Assembly: GCA_905235445.1 (NCBI GenBank)
Contig: CAJOLJ010000001.1
Span: 51,551-115,550 of the forward strand
DNA length: 64,000 nucleotides
From: an uncultured Bacteroidales bacterium
GTDB lineage: Bacteria > Bacteroidota > Bacteroidia > Bacteroidales > UBA932
Direction of reading: 5' to 3'
The notes beneath the pieces were generated by a model that was not told where the DNA came from, made no database searches, and saw only the letters and a program-made list of their open reading frames with translations. A program made the position numbers and the translations under genes. Of this stretch, positions 44,989 to 54,724 are shown piece after piece. Within the stretch, counting starts at the first letter, position 1, and the number at the start of each line of letters is the position of its first letter.

Positions 44989-46353
44989 ATGTTTGAAAAC
45001 TTGAGCGAACGGCTCGAAAGGTCGTTCAAGGTACTTAAAGGTGAAGGCAAAATCACCGACATAAACATTTCGGAGACCGTCAAGGATATCCGCCGGGCCC
45101 TTCTGGATGCCGACGTAGGCTTCAAGGAGGCCAAGGAGTTCACGAACAGGGTCAAGGATAAGGCCATCGGGCAGAATGTCATCACGGCTGTGAAGCCGCA
45201 GCAGTTGATGGTCAAAATCGTCCACGACGAGCTCGTGGAGTTCATGGGAAGCGATTCCCAGGACATTGACATCAAGGGAAATCCCGGAATAGTGCTGGTC
45301 GCTGGACTCAACGGTTCCGGTAAGACCACCTTCAGTGCGAAGCTTGCCCTCCGCCTCAAGAGCAAGAAGGGACTGAAGGTCCTTCTTGCAGCCTGCGACA
45401 CTTTCCGTCCCGCCGCCATCGAGCAGTTGAAGGTCCTGGGGGATTCCATAGGAGTGGAGGTGTTCACGATAGAAGGTGAGAAGGATCCCATCAAGATTGC
45501 CTCCCAGGCCCTCGAGTATGCCAAGGCAGAGCATTTTTCGGTCGTCATAATCGATACCGCCGGACGTCTGTCGGTCGATGACGAACTGATGGATGAGATA
45601 TCCGCACTCCATGCCAAGGTCCAGCCCACGGAGACCCTCTTCGTCGTTGACGCCATGACCGGCCAGGATGCGGTATCCACGGCCAAGGTCTTCAATGACA
45701 GGCTGGATTTCGACGGAGTGGTGCTCACCAAGATGGACGGTGACACCAGGGGCGGTGCCGCACTTTCCATCAAGGCGGTGGTCGGGAAACCCATCAAGTT
45801 CATCTCCTCCGGTGAGAAACTCGAGGCCCTGGATGTGTTCCACCCCGCCAGGATCGCTGACAGGATCCTCGGCATGGGAGACGTCGTCTCCCTCGTGGAA
45901 AAGGCCCAGGAGCAGTACGACGAGAAGCAGGCCAGGGAACTGACAAAGAAGATGGCCCGCAACAGGTACTCCTACCAGGACTTCTACACCCAGATTCAGC
46001 AGTTGAAGAAGATGGGGGACATCAAGGAACTCGCATCGATGCTTCCCGGCGTGGGCAAGGCCCTCAAAGACGTGGATCTGAGCAACGATTCCTTCAAGTC
46101 CATCGAGGCCATCATCCTTTCCATGACTCCCGAGGAAAGGGATAATCCCGATCTGATGGACTCTTCCAGGAAGTTGAGGCTCGCAAAGGGGTCCGGTACC
46201 TCGATCCAGGCGGTGAACAACCTCGTCAAGACCTTCGACCGCATGAGAAAGCAGATGAAGAACTTTGTCAATAGCCGAGGCCCCGGCTCTCCCTCGCAGC
46301 AGGGAGGAGGATCCTCCAAGGGCGGCAAGAACAAGAAGAAAAAGAAGAGGTAG
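44989..46353 (+). CDS. ffh: Signal recognition particle protein Ffh
   Basis: A 454-residue GTPase that with 4.5S RNA targets nascent membrane proteins. An N domain (FENLSERLERSFKVLKGEGK) precedes the G domain: G1 GLNGSGKTT at 106-114, DTFRPAAIEQL, G3 IIDTAGRL, and TKMDGDTRGGAALS. The methionine-rich M domain runs from ~300 (MARNRYSYQDFYTQIQQLKK) and ends in a Lys-rich tail. No 4.5S RNA gene is visible near it. It probably follows lysA in the same transcript and ends at a hairpin. Confidence 0.96.
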   Translation: MFENLSERLERSFKVLKGEGKITDINISETVKDIRRALLDADVGFKEAKEFTNRVKDKAIGQNVITAVKPQQLMVKIVHDELVEFMGSDSQDIDIKGNPGIVLVAGLNGSGKTTFSAKLALRLKSKKGLKVLLAACDTFRPAAIEQLKVLGDSIGVEVFTIEGEKDPIKIASQALEYAKAEHFSVVIIDTAGRLSVDDELMDEISALHAKVQPTETLFVVDAMTGQDAVSTAKVFNDRLDFDGVVLTKMDGDTRGGAALSIKAVVGKPIKFISSGEKLEALDVFHPARIADRILGMGDVVSLVEKAQEQYDEKQARELTKKMARNRYSYQDFYTQIQQLKKMGDIKELASMLPGVGKALKDVDLSNDSFKSIEAIILSMTPEERDNPDLMDSSRKLRLAKGSGTSIQAVNNLVKTFDRMRKQMKNFVNSRGPGSPSQQGGGSSKGGKNKKKKKR

Positions 46354-46375
46354 CTGTCCTTCATCAATGAAAAAG

Positions 46376-46400
46376 GGGACGTCCACACAGTGGGCGTCCC
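46376..46400 (+). terminator. Hairpin after ffh
   Basis: GGGACGTCC (46376-46384) pairs with GGGCGTCCC (46392-46400) with one wobble. TTGTCTT follows. It may also serve the convergent DUF4251 gene. Confidence 0.65.
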
Positions 46401-46420
46401 TTGTCTTATGTGAAAAGGGG

Positions 46421-46939
46421 TCAATTGGCGGAGGGCAGTTCGATTTCCCCGTAGTAGGAGACCGGGTCCCGGTTCCTGCTTGTAACCCGGATGTCGGCCT
46501 TGCCGCCGGGGAATACCGTTATGTAATATGTGAAGTAATCCTCCTCGGTCCTGACCTTTATCACCGCTTCCCGTGAGGGGTTCCTGCCCCCGTTCACCTT
46601 CTCGTCATAGGAGTGGTACTCCTTCTCGAAACTGAGCGGGTTCCCGCCTCCGTACCTGGCGGATGTGGCCACCCCGAAATATGGCAGGTGGGAACTTATC
46701 TTCCCGTCCTTCACCTCGATGCTGTAGGACCCGTCCAGGGCCCTGCCCCCGCTTCGAAGGGGAACCATGTAGTTCACGCGGATCCTGTAGTCCCTTTGCT
46801 GCAAGACGCCATCGACCTGTCGCTCCCTCGAGAGTTTTTCCTCCTTTGTCATAACGGAGCAGGACGTCATGCCCACGAGGGCAAGGGCGAGGGCGACAAG
46901 CGCCCTTGCCGGTGATGATAGATGATGTATCCTTCTCAT
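46421..46939 (-). CDS. DUF4251 lipoprotein
   Basis: A 172-residue lipoprotein with signal peptide and lipobox GMTSC (Cys27). The mature part matches DUF4251: YRIRVNYMVPLRSGGRALDG, then GKISSHLPYFGVATSA and KADIRVTSRNRDPVSYYGE near the end. This family is common in Bacteroidota and of unknown function, probably periplasm- or membrane-facing. A 7-bp inverted repeat (46946-46962, CTTTTTC/GAAAAAG) lies just upstream of the start. It is convergent with ffh. Confidence 0.85.
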   Translation of the reverse strand: MRRIHHLSSPARALVALALALVGMTSCSVMTKEEKLSRERQVDGVLQQRDYRIRVNYMVPLRSGGRALDGSYSIEVKDGKISSHLPYFGVATSARYGGGNPLSFEKEYHSYDEKVNGGRNPSREAVIKVRTEEDYFTYYITVFPGGKADIRVTSRNRDPVSYYGEIELPSAN

Positions 46940-46984
46940 GTTTGGCTTTTTCTTTGAAAAAGAGCAATTTCCGTTCCAAACGAG

Positions 46985-47008
46985 AAGGACCCCTCGGGTG
47001 GGGTCCTT
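46985..47008 (-). terminator. Hairpin after the metallophosphatase gene
   Basis: AAGGACCCC (46985-46993) pairs perfectly with GGGGTCCTT (47000-47008) around a 6-base loop. On the minus strand CTCGTTTGG follows, so the T-run is weak. Confidence 0.6.
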
Positions 47009-47035
47009 GGCAGTTGGGAAGGGGGAGGAGCGAGG

Positions 47036-48826
47036 CTACCTGCCTTCGAACAGAAGCGCCATGTCCCTTTGCATCGCCGGTTTTGCCATTCTCTCCGGTA
47101 CGAACTCCCAGTGTCCTATGACCTTGGGGTCGGATATGACCTCGGAGTCTATGTAACCGTTTTTCAGGATGTAGTCGTAGATGATGGTACGGATTTCGGG
47201 ATAACGCGCGGTGGTAATGGCACCTATGTTGTCGGAGTCAACACCCGCTTCCTTCAGGAGGTTTCCGCCGCCGCTGGCCCTGTAGGAAGTCATTGCGACG
47301 TTGTAGGTCCTGTCGTACTCGAAGGCGGAACCATCCGCCATCGAGGAAATGTTTATCCTGTTCCCGCGGCCCTTGGTTATGTCCACAGTGTAGTTGATCC
47401 CTGCGGCTGAATCGAAGTTGTAGCTTCTTTCCAGAAGGAACCATCCGTTGGCGAGGCTCATGGGGTCCTTCCTCTGGGCCATGTTGAGGATATGGTCGGC
47501 GGGTGAGGACATTGTCAGGATCCACCTGTCGTAGGAAGCCTCCAGGTAGTCCTTTACCTGGTACCCTGTCATCTTCACTACATAGAGCTGGTTCTCAAAT
47601 GGATAGAGGGTGAAAAGGTCGTTGAAAATGAGTTTTCCCCTGTTTATTGTCCCATTGTAGGTGAGGGGAGCGGCAATGGAGATTTCGGCGGGATCGCAGC
47701 TCAGGCATACGGTATGCATCAGGTTCATGTAGTCGCACATCCCGGCGAAGGAACTGTTCGTGTGAAGGTCCGTAGTGAGTTCCCCGATTTCCTGGGTGGT
47801 AAAAGCCCTTACGGCCTCGAACTCCTCCCTGAAGGCTTCCCTCATGACGGGATCTGCCTTGGATGCGTCCACGGGGATGAGTTCGGTCGCGAACTCCTTG
47901 TGGGTGACTTTACTTTTCTCGACATGAATTTTCAGGGTGCCGTGGGCGACGAAGCGGGAGTGGCTGCCGGAGTTCAGCAGAGCGACAGTGTCCCTCGTCT
48001 CGACCCTCGGGCGATGGTCATGGCCGCATACCAGGAAGTCTATTCCCTTGACTGAGTTGAAGATGTCCAGGGCCTCGGACTCCAGTATGGTGCCGTCCCC
48101 CTGGCCGCAGGCCGAGTGCATGGTGACTATCATCACGTCGGGCTTGACCTTTTTCCTGACCTTGTCTATGTCTTTCTGAACCAGGTTGATGATGGGCTCG
48201 AAAGTGATCCCCTCATAGAGTTCCTCGGCAATCCATGACTTTATGTTGGCGTTGGTGTACCCGAGTATGGCTATCCTGAGTCCTGCCCTCTCGACCACCT
48301 TGTACAGCGGGAAATACTCCTTCCCGTTGTCGAGGCGGATGGCGTTGCCTGCGAGGAAGGGGGTGCCGTTCTTGACGAGGTCCTCCTGGACCCTGTCATA
48401 CACCGGGTGACCCGTCTCGAAGTCATGGTTCCCGGCCGCCACCGCATCGTAGTCCATGTACTTCATCAGGCGGGGGAAGGGGTGAGGGGAGAGCGTGTCC
48501 ACGAAATTATAGTAATAAGTGGCGTTGTCCCCCTGGAGGCAGTCCCCGGCATCCACCAGGACCACATTCTCCTTCCCGTAGAGGGTTCTCACGGAGTCGA
48601 TGTAGAACTTCATGGCGAAGAGGCTCTTTTTCGGTTCGCCGCCTACATAGGTGGAATCGAACCATGTCCCGTGGACATCGTTGGTGGAGAGGACCTGGAG
48701 GGTATAGTCCCCGTCCTTGAGCTTTCGGGTGCAGGAAGATGGAAGAACAAGCAGCAGGATGGCTGCCGTAACGGTGGCGAAAAATGCCGGACGGGAGAGA
48801 TGTGAGTAAGTTTGGTTCTGATGCAT
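47036..48826 (-). CDS. Metallophosphatase/5'-nucleotidase family protein
   Basis: A 596-residue exported enzyme of the UshA/CpdB type. A signal peptide ends near LVLPSSC, possibly a lipobox. The metallophosphoesterase domain has STNDVHGTWFDS, VDAGDCLQGDN, AAGNHDFE and VCGHDHRPR. The C-terminal 5'-nucleotidase domain (from ~350) contains NLMHTVCLSCDPAEISIAAP and NDLFTLYPFENQLYVVKMTG. It probably dephosphorylates nucleotides outside the cytoplasm. It has its own -7 box and lies divergent from the Wadjet operon. Confidence 0.9.
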   Translation of the reverse strand: MHQNQTYSHLSRPAFFATVTAAILLLVLPSSCTRKLKDGDYTLQVLSTNDVHGTWFDSTYVGGEPKKSLFAMKFYIDSVRTLYGKENVVLVDAGDCLQGDNATYYYNFVDTLSPHPFPRLMKYMDYDAVAAGNHDFETGHPVYDRVQEDLVKNGTPFLAGNAIRLDNGKEYFPLYKVVERAGLRIAILGYTNANIKSWIAEELYEGITFEPIINLVQKDIDKVRKKVKPDVMIVTMHSACGQGDGTILESEALDIFNSVKGIDFLVCGHDHRPRVETRDTVALLNSGSHSRFVAHGTLKIHVEKSKVTHKEFATELIPVDASKADPVMREAFREEFEAVRAFTTQEIGELTTDLHTNSSFAGMCDYMNLMHTVCLSCDPAEISIAAPLTYNGTINRGKLIFNDLFTLYPFENQLYVVKMTGYQVKDYLEASYDRWILTMSSPADHILNMAQRKDPMSLANGWFLLERSYNFDSAAGINYTVDITKGRGNRINISSMADGSAFEYDRTYNVAMTSYRASGGGNLLKEAGVDSDNIGAITTARYPEIRTIIYDYILKNGYIDSEVISDPKVIGHWEFVPERMAKPAMQRDMALLFEGR

Positions 48827-48883
48827 GTCTATAGCGGTGTCGGGAAACGGGGGAATACTGTCCGCTCCCGTATGAAATCCCTA

Positions 48884-48891
48884 CAAAGTTA
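48884..48891 (-). promoter_or_regulatory. -7 promoter box for the metallophosphatase gene
   Basis: The minus strand reads TAACTTTG, an exact TAnnTTTG match ~58 bases before the start. Confidence 0.6.
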
Positions 48892-48947
48892 GGGATACTT
48901 TTTTGTTTTTCGCTCCCTGCCGGTGTGGGTTATGAGGCAAAATTTCG

Positions 48948-48954
48948 TAAATTG
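48948..48954 (+). promoter_or_regulatory. Weak -7-like element upstream of the Wadjet genes
   Basis: TAAATTG is one base short of TAnnTTTG, ~80 bases before the JetA start. No good -33 element is seen, so the promoter may be weak or controlled. Confidence 0.3.
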
Positions 48955-49035
48955 CATCTTCTTTCACGGGGAATGTCCATACGGGCTTTTTCCACGCCCC
49001 TCCCAAGAGGGAAAACAATCATTTATTTGACCATT

Positions 49036-50310
49036 ATGAAGTTAGATGGAATAAAAGACTTCCTGGATGTCCAGAGGCAGTACTCCGACCTTCTCATTTC
49101 CCTGTATTCCTACAGGAACCTGGGCGGGGTCTCCTATGACTCGGCCCTGGAACTTCTGGGAGGGGAGGAGAAAAGTGCGGATGCCAAGCTCCGGAACTTT
49201 CTGACCATCAGGAAACTGGGCCTGGATACGGAAGGCGGGATCCTCCTGGACCCGGTTCTGAGGGATGCCTACGAGAGGGTCCTCAGCACCAACCGCAACA
49301 TTAGCGAGGAGGCCATTTCCAGGATCCGCCCGGACGTGGAACGCCTCTGCGAGCAGTGGGACAGCTGCACCGACTCATCCGACAAGAGGTACATCGTGAC
49401 GGAACTCTACCGTACCCTGGACCGCATCCCCTCCGGCCTGCAGCAAAGCGTAAACGACCTGTCCCGTTTCATGGAGGAGGACTACAAGGCGGCGATAAGT
49501 TTCAAGCTGAAAAGGGCGAGGCTCCGCACCCTCCTGCAGCAGGCCACCTCCATCCAGAAACTCCTCGACGAGAGCCATGCCCTCCTTTCGGACCGCTCCC
49601 ACAAGCTTCGCACCGTGATCCTGACCGACAGGGAGATAGATTCCACGGCACTTTCGATAGTGCTGAGGAGGGCATCCGAGCAGATATCCCTGTCCTCCGC
49701 ATCCCTCCTGGAAGTCACAAGGAGGCTCCAGGAGTATATCACCAAGGTCGAGAGGGCATCCCGCATAGCCAAGAAAGTGCATCTGATTTCCAAGAAGATA
49801 GCTTACGATACACTCACCACCGAGACCAACTTCATGGACAGCATCCTCTCTTACAGCGAGAGCGGGATCAAGAACGAAACATACATCAAGGTGGACAAGT
49901 TCGACGTGGTTGCCCTTGCTGAGGAGGGGAACTTCAACGATGTCCTCTATGCCATCGCCAACGGGACCATCTCCGGCGAGAGGATAAAAAAGGACGCTCC
50001 AGCCATAGATATGGCAGGGGCCCTTGCCCCGCCAAAGGAGGGAGTCACCCTGTTCCATCCCGACTACAGGACCATTTTCAGGGCCTTCAGGGCCCAGGGC
50101 CGGGACCTTTTCTCCTTTGTCATGGACTACACCTTCCCCGTGGAGGTCGGAGCGTGGCAGAGGCTGGAAATCTACCTTTATTTCTGCACATCTCCCCAGT
50201 ATTCACGTTCCCTGGACTTCGTCCCCGGAAGGAGCGGGACCTACAACATCGTATCCCCTTCCTCGGGACGCACTTTCGAGATTACGTATCAATTCGTGAA
50301 CGGCATTTGA
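49036..50310 (+). CDS. jetA: Wadjet system JetA-like (MukF/kleisin-type) subunit
   Basis: A 424-residue cytoplasmic protein, mostly helical. The N-terminal ~130 residues (LDGIKDFLDVQRQYSDLLIS) look like winged-helix plus helices. A long charged helical region follows, with FKLKRARLRTLLQQATSIQK and VTRRLQEYITKVERASRIAK, as in MukF/MksF and JetA. The call rests mainly on context: it is first of four same-strand genes followed by a JetB-like, an SMC-type JetC and a TOPRIM JetD. In Wadjet, JetA is the kleisin that bridges the JetC dimer. The start at 49036 is preferred, because the frame upstream to 48925 spans the promoter region. Confidence 0.75.
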   Translation: MKLDGIKDFLDVQRQYSDLLISLYSYRNLGGVSYDSALELLGGEEKSADAKLRNFLTIRKLGLDTEGGILLDPVLRDAYERVLSTNRNISEEAISRIRPDVERLCEQWDSCTDSSDKRYIVTELYRTLDRIPSGLQQSVNDLSRFMEEDYKAAISFKLKRARLRTLLQQATSIQKLLDESHALLSDRSHKLRTVILTDREIDSTALSIVLRRASEQISLSSASLLEVTRRLQEYITKVERASRIAKKVHLISKKIAYDTLTTETNFMDSILSYSESGIKNETYIKVDKFDVVALAEEGNFNDVLYAIANGTISGERIKKDAPAIDMAGALAPPKEGVTLFHPDYRTIFRAFRAQGRDLFSFVMDYTFPVEVGAWQRLEIYLYFCTSPQYSRSLDFVPGRSGTYNIVSPSSGRTFEITYQFVNGI

Positions 50311-50341
50311 CACTCTACCTTATTAAAAAAATACAGCAGGT

Positions 50342-50995
50342 ATGAACCTTGAGAACCTGAGATACGCCCCCAAGATGTTCCGTTTCCTCAACGGCGGGCA
50401 CTTCATCTGCGCCTCCTCGACCTCCGAGGAGCAGAAACTCTGGTACGAGGCCCTCGACGGGGGATGGGAGGAGTACCGGGACGCCTGGCTCGCCACGACC
50501 GGACTCGAACTGTCCCGCGGGGACGGATACTATTATTTCCGCCGCAATTTCCTTCCCGACGGCAAAGGAGTTGACAAGATGGCCAGCGATTACAAGGAGT
50601 TCTGCACGGTGCTGGACCTCGTGTACCAGATCGACCCTTCCTTCGATATCGGAAGGACAGTGACCAAGTCCTGGGCCCTGTCCGGGCTGGACCGCAGTCC
50701 CGCAGCCCAGGAACTTTGCAAGACCCTTTTCAATACCCAGACAAAGGACGAGTGGGCGGATTCCATCATAGACCGTCTCCTCAAGATGGAGATTGTGGAC
50801 ATGTACCTTGACGACACCCTCAACGAGTACCGCTATCCCGTCAAGGAGTCCTTCGACTACTACCGCACATTCATAGACACCATCCGTTTCGTGTCCGTGG
50901 AGGACGAGAAGTCCATCCAGGGGGATGATGAGGAGGACGTGGAGGTCAACCTCTTCAGTCCCGCTCCCGAAGACGGTGCACCCCTGACCCAGTAA
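50342..50995 (+). CDS. jetB: Wadjet system JetB-like (MukE/MksE-type) subunit
   Basis: A 217-residue acidic protein. Its size, its helical makeup (RSPAAQELCKTLFNTQT and ADSIIDRLLKMEIVDMYLD) and its position between JetA and the SMC gene match JetB/MksE, the KITE-type partner that binds the kleisin. The first part (RYAPKMFRFLNGGHFICASS) and EYRYPVKESFDYYRTF look like winged-helix elements. It starts 31 bases after JetA, and the JetC gene follows 15 bases after its stop, a tight operon. The name rests on context as much as on sequence. Confidence 0.75.
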   Translation: MNLENLRYAPKMFRFLNGGHFICASSTSEEQKLWYEALDGGWEEYRDAWLATTGLELSRGDGYYYFRRNFLPDGKGVDKMASDYKEFCTVLDLVYQIDPSFDIGRTVTKSWALSGLDRSPAAQELCKTLFNTQTKDEWADSIIDRLLKMEIVDMYLDDTLNEYRYPVKESFDYYRTFIDTIRFVSVEDEKSIQGDDEEDVEVNLFSPAPEDGAPLTQ

Positions 50996-51010
50996 CCACC
51001 CCCTGCACGT

Positions 51011-54000
51011 ATGGAAAACACAATTACCCAAAAGCGCCTTGAGCGGATAATCCTCATCAACTCCTCCACATTCCCCTATGCGGAGGTAACACTGGACGGC
51101 AATACTCACATAGCCGGTGACAACTCGGTGGGAAAGAGCACTTTCCTGCAGATCGCGACGATATTCTATACCGGGGAGACCAGCCGTTCCAAGCTGGGAA
51201 TCGGCGAGGGAAAGAAGCCTTTCGCCCAGTACAACCTCCCGTACGGCAATTCCTACATCATCTACGAGGTGCGCCGCTCTCAGAGGGCGGGGGACTGCTA
51301 CATGGTGGTGCTCAAGAACTCCTCCTGGCCGACCTTCAATTTCTTTGACTGTCCCTTCCGCCGGGAGATGTTCATGGGGGAGGACAATGTCGCTTTCGAC
51401 AACCTGGAGATGGTGAGGGCTGCCGCCCGCCGCATCTACGGGGCCTCGCTCGATATCCGTTCAGTCCACGGGCAGGATGCCTATCTTGACGTCATCTACG
51501 GCTATCGCACCTCCCCTGTCTTCAAGGAGCGTTCCCTGGAAAGGTACTCCCTTACGACCTGCAGGGGAGACAACAGGCCGCACAGCAAGTTCGCCGCCCT
51601 TTTCACCAATTTCCTGAACCTCGGCAAGGTCCAGGGCTCTGAACTCAAGGAGATGATAGTGAGTTCCCTGGATTCCCCGTCGAAGGCTTTCGATGTCCCG
51701 GTCCAGAGGGCCAATGCGGCAGAGGTGGTCCGGCGCTACAAAAGCATAGAGACCTGGCTTTCCGACCCTTACGTCATAGAGAGCAAGGCCCAGTTCGTGT
51801 CCGCTTACGAGGCTTACCTCAAGGAGATGGACGCCTATGCTAAATATCCCGCCCAGGCCAAGTTCGCAAGGAATGAGGCCCTGGTGAGCCGTCGTGAAAT
51901 CGAGGCTGAACTTCGAAGGGCGCAGGACGAGCTTGAAAGATACCGCCAGAGGGCAGCTGACCGAAGGGAGGCCGCCGATTCAGCGGAGGAGGCCCTCAGA
52001 AGCAGGATAGCTGTCCTGGAAAGCGACCTCGGGAAAATCTCCCAGATGAAGACCAAGTACTCGGACCTTCTTCCCATCATTCCGCTGATGGGCCAGGAGG
52101 ACATCAAGAGGACCCTCCTGGGAAGCATTTCCGACCAGCTGGACGCCCTCCAGGGGGAGAGCCGGGAACTGAGGGACAAGGTGGAGGAGCAGAAAAAGGC
52201 CCTGGATGCCTCCCTTTCGGAGATGACCCTTACGACCAAGGGAGAAATCTCCGCCATGAAGGCCCGTACCGAGGAGGCAAAATCCGATTTCAGGGCTGAA
52301 CTGGAAGAGGAGAGAGGCCGGGCCGAGCAGCGCCACGCCCAGACCCTCGACATCCTTTCCTCCAGGAAGAAGGCCGTAGTGAACAGGCAGGTGTCCCTCC
52401 AGGATGAGTTCTACGCCATCTCCTCTTCCAAGCCTCATGGCAAGAAGATACTCTCCTGTGAGGATCGCATAGACTCCCTAAGGACTGAGATAGCCAAGGC
52501 CCGGACGGAGGTGGCCTCCCTCGAGGGGGAGATAAAGCTTCTCGAGGCCAGACGAAACAATCTTCCTGACAAAATCCGGATGGACTCCTCCGAGGAACTT
52601 TCCGCCAGGGAAGAGAAACTCCGTCGCCTGACAGAACAGAGAGATGCCCTCCAAAGCAAGCTCTCTTCTTATCCAGGCTCCTTCGCCCAGTGGCTGGAGG
52701 AGAACCGGGACGGATGGGAGAAAAACCTCGGCAAGGTGGTATCGGACACCGTGCTTTTCCGCTCGGACCTTTCCCCGGAGCTCTCTTCCGAAGGAGGGGA
52801 TACCCTCTACGGGGTGAAACTCGATACAGGAAGGCTGCCCCGAAGCGAACAGACCCCCGCTGCACTCCAGGACAGGATCGCTTCACTGGAACTGAGGATA
52901 TCATCCGCGGTCGCTGCCCTTCAGAAGAAGAGGGCGGATGTCCAGGAGAAGATATCCCAGGGACTCTCGGAGATGGATTCCGACATTGCGGCCCTCAAAA
53001 AGAAAATGGACACCCTCACTGCCCAAATAAAGGGCAAGGAAGCGGAGGTCGATTCACTGAGTGCCGAGATAGCTTCCCTTCGGGAAGAGCAGAAGAGGGT
53101 AGTGGAAGAGCGTCTTTCCTCCCAGAGGACCCTCATCGACTCCGTGAAAGCGGAAATCGCCTCCATCGAGAGCGAGGAACTCTCCGAAAGGGAAAGCTAC
53201 AAGGCCCTCCTGGACTCTTTCAGGGCCCGGATGGAGGAAAGAGGGGCACAGCTGGATAGCGAGTTCCGCTCTTTCGAGGCCCACTCAGGAGAAGCCCTCG
53301 AGGCCTTCGCCCGCGACATAGCGGAGCGAAAGGTGAACCTGGACACTGATTTGATGCAGGCTCTCTCTGCCAAGGGACTTGACAGCGACAGGATCCAGCA
53401 GTACACCCTCCGGAAGAGGGAACTCCAGGAACAGCTCCATACAATAGAGTCCAACCGCAAACTCTACAATCAGTACCAGGGCGAGAAGGAGGCCTACCTG
53501 GACAAGGAGGACCAGTGGAAGGAGTCCCTGTCCCACTGCAAGGAAGACCTCTCCAAGAGCCAGTCCAACGAGAAGCAGATAAGAGAGAGGGAGGAGAATG
53601 ATTTCAAGGAGATGGCCTCCGACATAAAGGGAATAGAGGAGGATATCGCCGCCCTGGATGGGCAGATACAGGCCGTGGACGAATACTACCGTTCCAACAG
53701 GACCGAGGAATACGAGAAGTGTGAACCGTTGGAAGTGGACATCGAGGCAACTGAGATTGTGGCCTGCGACAAGGCTTCGGGGGAGAAGGCCCAGAACCTT
53801 CTCACCCGGATGGAGAATTGCTGGATGCGCTTCAAGTCCCGCCTCAGGGAAGACGGCGCCGAGCTCTTCTTCCGCCGTGCCAACATATCCCCCGACATCA
53901 AGACCGACTTCCTCGCAAGGGAGGATATCTACCATTTCATAAAGGATGGCATCATCGAGGACCACATCGGCAGCTGGAAGTCCTACGCCCTGTCCTTCGT

Positions 54001-54712
54001 CAGCGGCATTTCCTACCTGGCTTCCGACTATACCCAGGAAATCGCCAAGGTCCGTGACACGGTCGTCAACCTCAACCGCCTATTCCGTGAGAACAACTTC
54101 ACCGAGGTCATCAAACGAATCGAGCTCTCGGTGGAGGATATCGGCACCGAACTCATCGCCCTCATCCAGAAGTCGGTCCCCATCTACCGGGACTACGGTG
54201 GCGAGGGGGCCGCGGGAAGGAACTTCTTTGACGGCTCCTCCGGGAGCAGGACGTTCATAAGGTACATCCAGAGCCTTTCTGACGCCCTTAACCGTTACTC
54301 CTCTGACAAGATCAGGGTCGAGGACATGTTCGACCTCAAGATAGAGGTGGACGAGGGTCTTAACAAGTCCGGTCGCAAGCGTGACATAAGGAAGATGGGC
54401 TCCAACGGAATAGACATCATCTTCAAGGATATGGTCTACCTGCTTATGCTCGCCAACATCCGCCGCAAGTTCGGCCAGAAGGGCGAGGGCTTCATTGTCC
54501 ACTGTCCCGTGGACGAGCAGTCAACCCTCTCTCCCGGGAACTTCAACAGCCTGATGAATATGGCGAACAACCTGGGCGTGTACGTTTTGGCGAATTCACC
54601 CCTGTTCCCTGCGGGAACCGAGGACGGGTTCCGCTACGCCTATACGTTCTGGAAGAGGCCGGGCTCCGAAGTGACCAACGCCACGAGGCTCTTCTCCCTC
54701 CAGGAAAAATAG
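51011..54712 (+). CDS. jetC: Wadjet system JetC-like SMC (MukB-type) ATPase
   Basis: A 1233-residue SMC-family ATPase. Walker A is GDNSVGKST (36-44). Long charged coiled-coil arms run from ~270 to ~900, with many Glu/Lys/Arg heptads such as LEEERGRAEQRHAQTLDIL. The C-terminal head has a signature-like KMGSNGIDIIFKDMVYLLML (~1125-1145) and Walker B-like FIVHCPVDEQ (~1161-1170) with the catalytic Glu. The head resembles MukB/MksB more than canonical SMC. In Wadjet it extrudes DNA loops and senses small circular DNA for JetD to cut. Confidence 0.85.
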   Translation: MENTITQKRLERIILINSSTFPYAEVTLDGNTHIAGDNSVGKSTFLQIATIFYTGETSRSKLGIGEGKKPFAQYNLPYGNSYIIYEVRRSQRAGDCYMVVLKNSSWPTFNFFDCPFRREMFMGEDNVAFDNLEMVRAAARRIYGASLDIRSVHGQDAYLDVIYGYRTSPVFKERSLERYSLTTCRGDNRPHSKFAALFTNFLNLGKVQGSELKEMIVSSLDSPSKAFDVPVQRANAAEVVRRYKSIETWLSDPYVIESKAQFVSAYEAYLKEMDAYAKYPAQAKFARNEALVSRREIEAELRRAQDELERYRQRAADRREAADSAEEALRSRIAVLESDLGKISQMKTKYSDLLPIIPLMGQEDIKRTLLGSISDQLDALQGESRELRDKVEEQKKALDASLSEMTLTTKGEISAMKARTEEAKSDFRAELEEERGRAEQRHAQTLDILSSRKKAVVNRQVSLQDEFYAISSSKPHGKKILSCEDRIDSLRTEIAKARTEVASLEGEIKLLEARRNNLPDKIRMDSSEELSAREEKLRRLTEQRDALQSKLSSYPGSFAQWLEENRDGWEKNLGKVVSDTVLFRSDLSPELSSEGGDTLYGVKLDTGRLPRSEQTPAALQDRIASLELRISSAVAALQKKRADVQEKISQGLSEMDSDIAALKKKMDTLTAQIKGKEAEVDSLSAEIASLREEQKRVVEERLSSQRTLIDSVKAEIASIESEELSERESYKALLDSFRARMEERGAQLDSEFRSFEAHSGEALEAFARDIAERKVNLDTDLMQALSAKGLDSDRIQQYTLRKRELQEQLHTIESNRKLYNQYQGEKEAYLDKEDQWKESLSHCKEDLSKSQSNEKQIREREENDFKEMASDIKGIEEDIAALDGQIQAVDEYYRSNRTEEYEKCEPLEVDIEATEIVACDKASGEKAQNLLTRMENCWMRFKSRLREDGAELFFRRANISPDIKTDFLAREDIYHFIKDGIIEDHIGSWKSYALSFVSGISYLASDYTQEIAKVRDTVVNLNRLFRENNFTEVIKRIELSVEDIGTELIALIQKSVPIYRDYGGEGAAGRNFFDGSSGSRTFIRYIQSLSDALNRYSSDKIRVEDMFDLKIEVDEGLNKSGRKRDIRKMGSNGIDIIFKDMVYLLMLANIRRKFGQKGEGFIVHCPVDEQSTLSPGNFNSLMNMANNLGVYVLANSPLFPAGTEDGFRYAYTFWKRPGSEVTNATRLFSLQEK

Positions 54713-54724
54713 TCTCGTCCTACC

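Noticed and set aside
49036..54712. Chromosomal MukBEF condensin
   Set aside because: The gene order resembles mukFEB, but a fourth TOPRIM gene follows in the same operon, which is the Wadjet hallmark. The organism is expected to have its own SMC-ScpAB.
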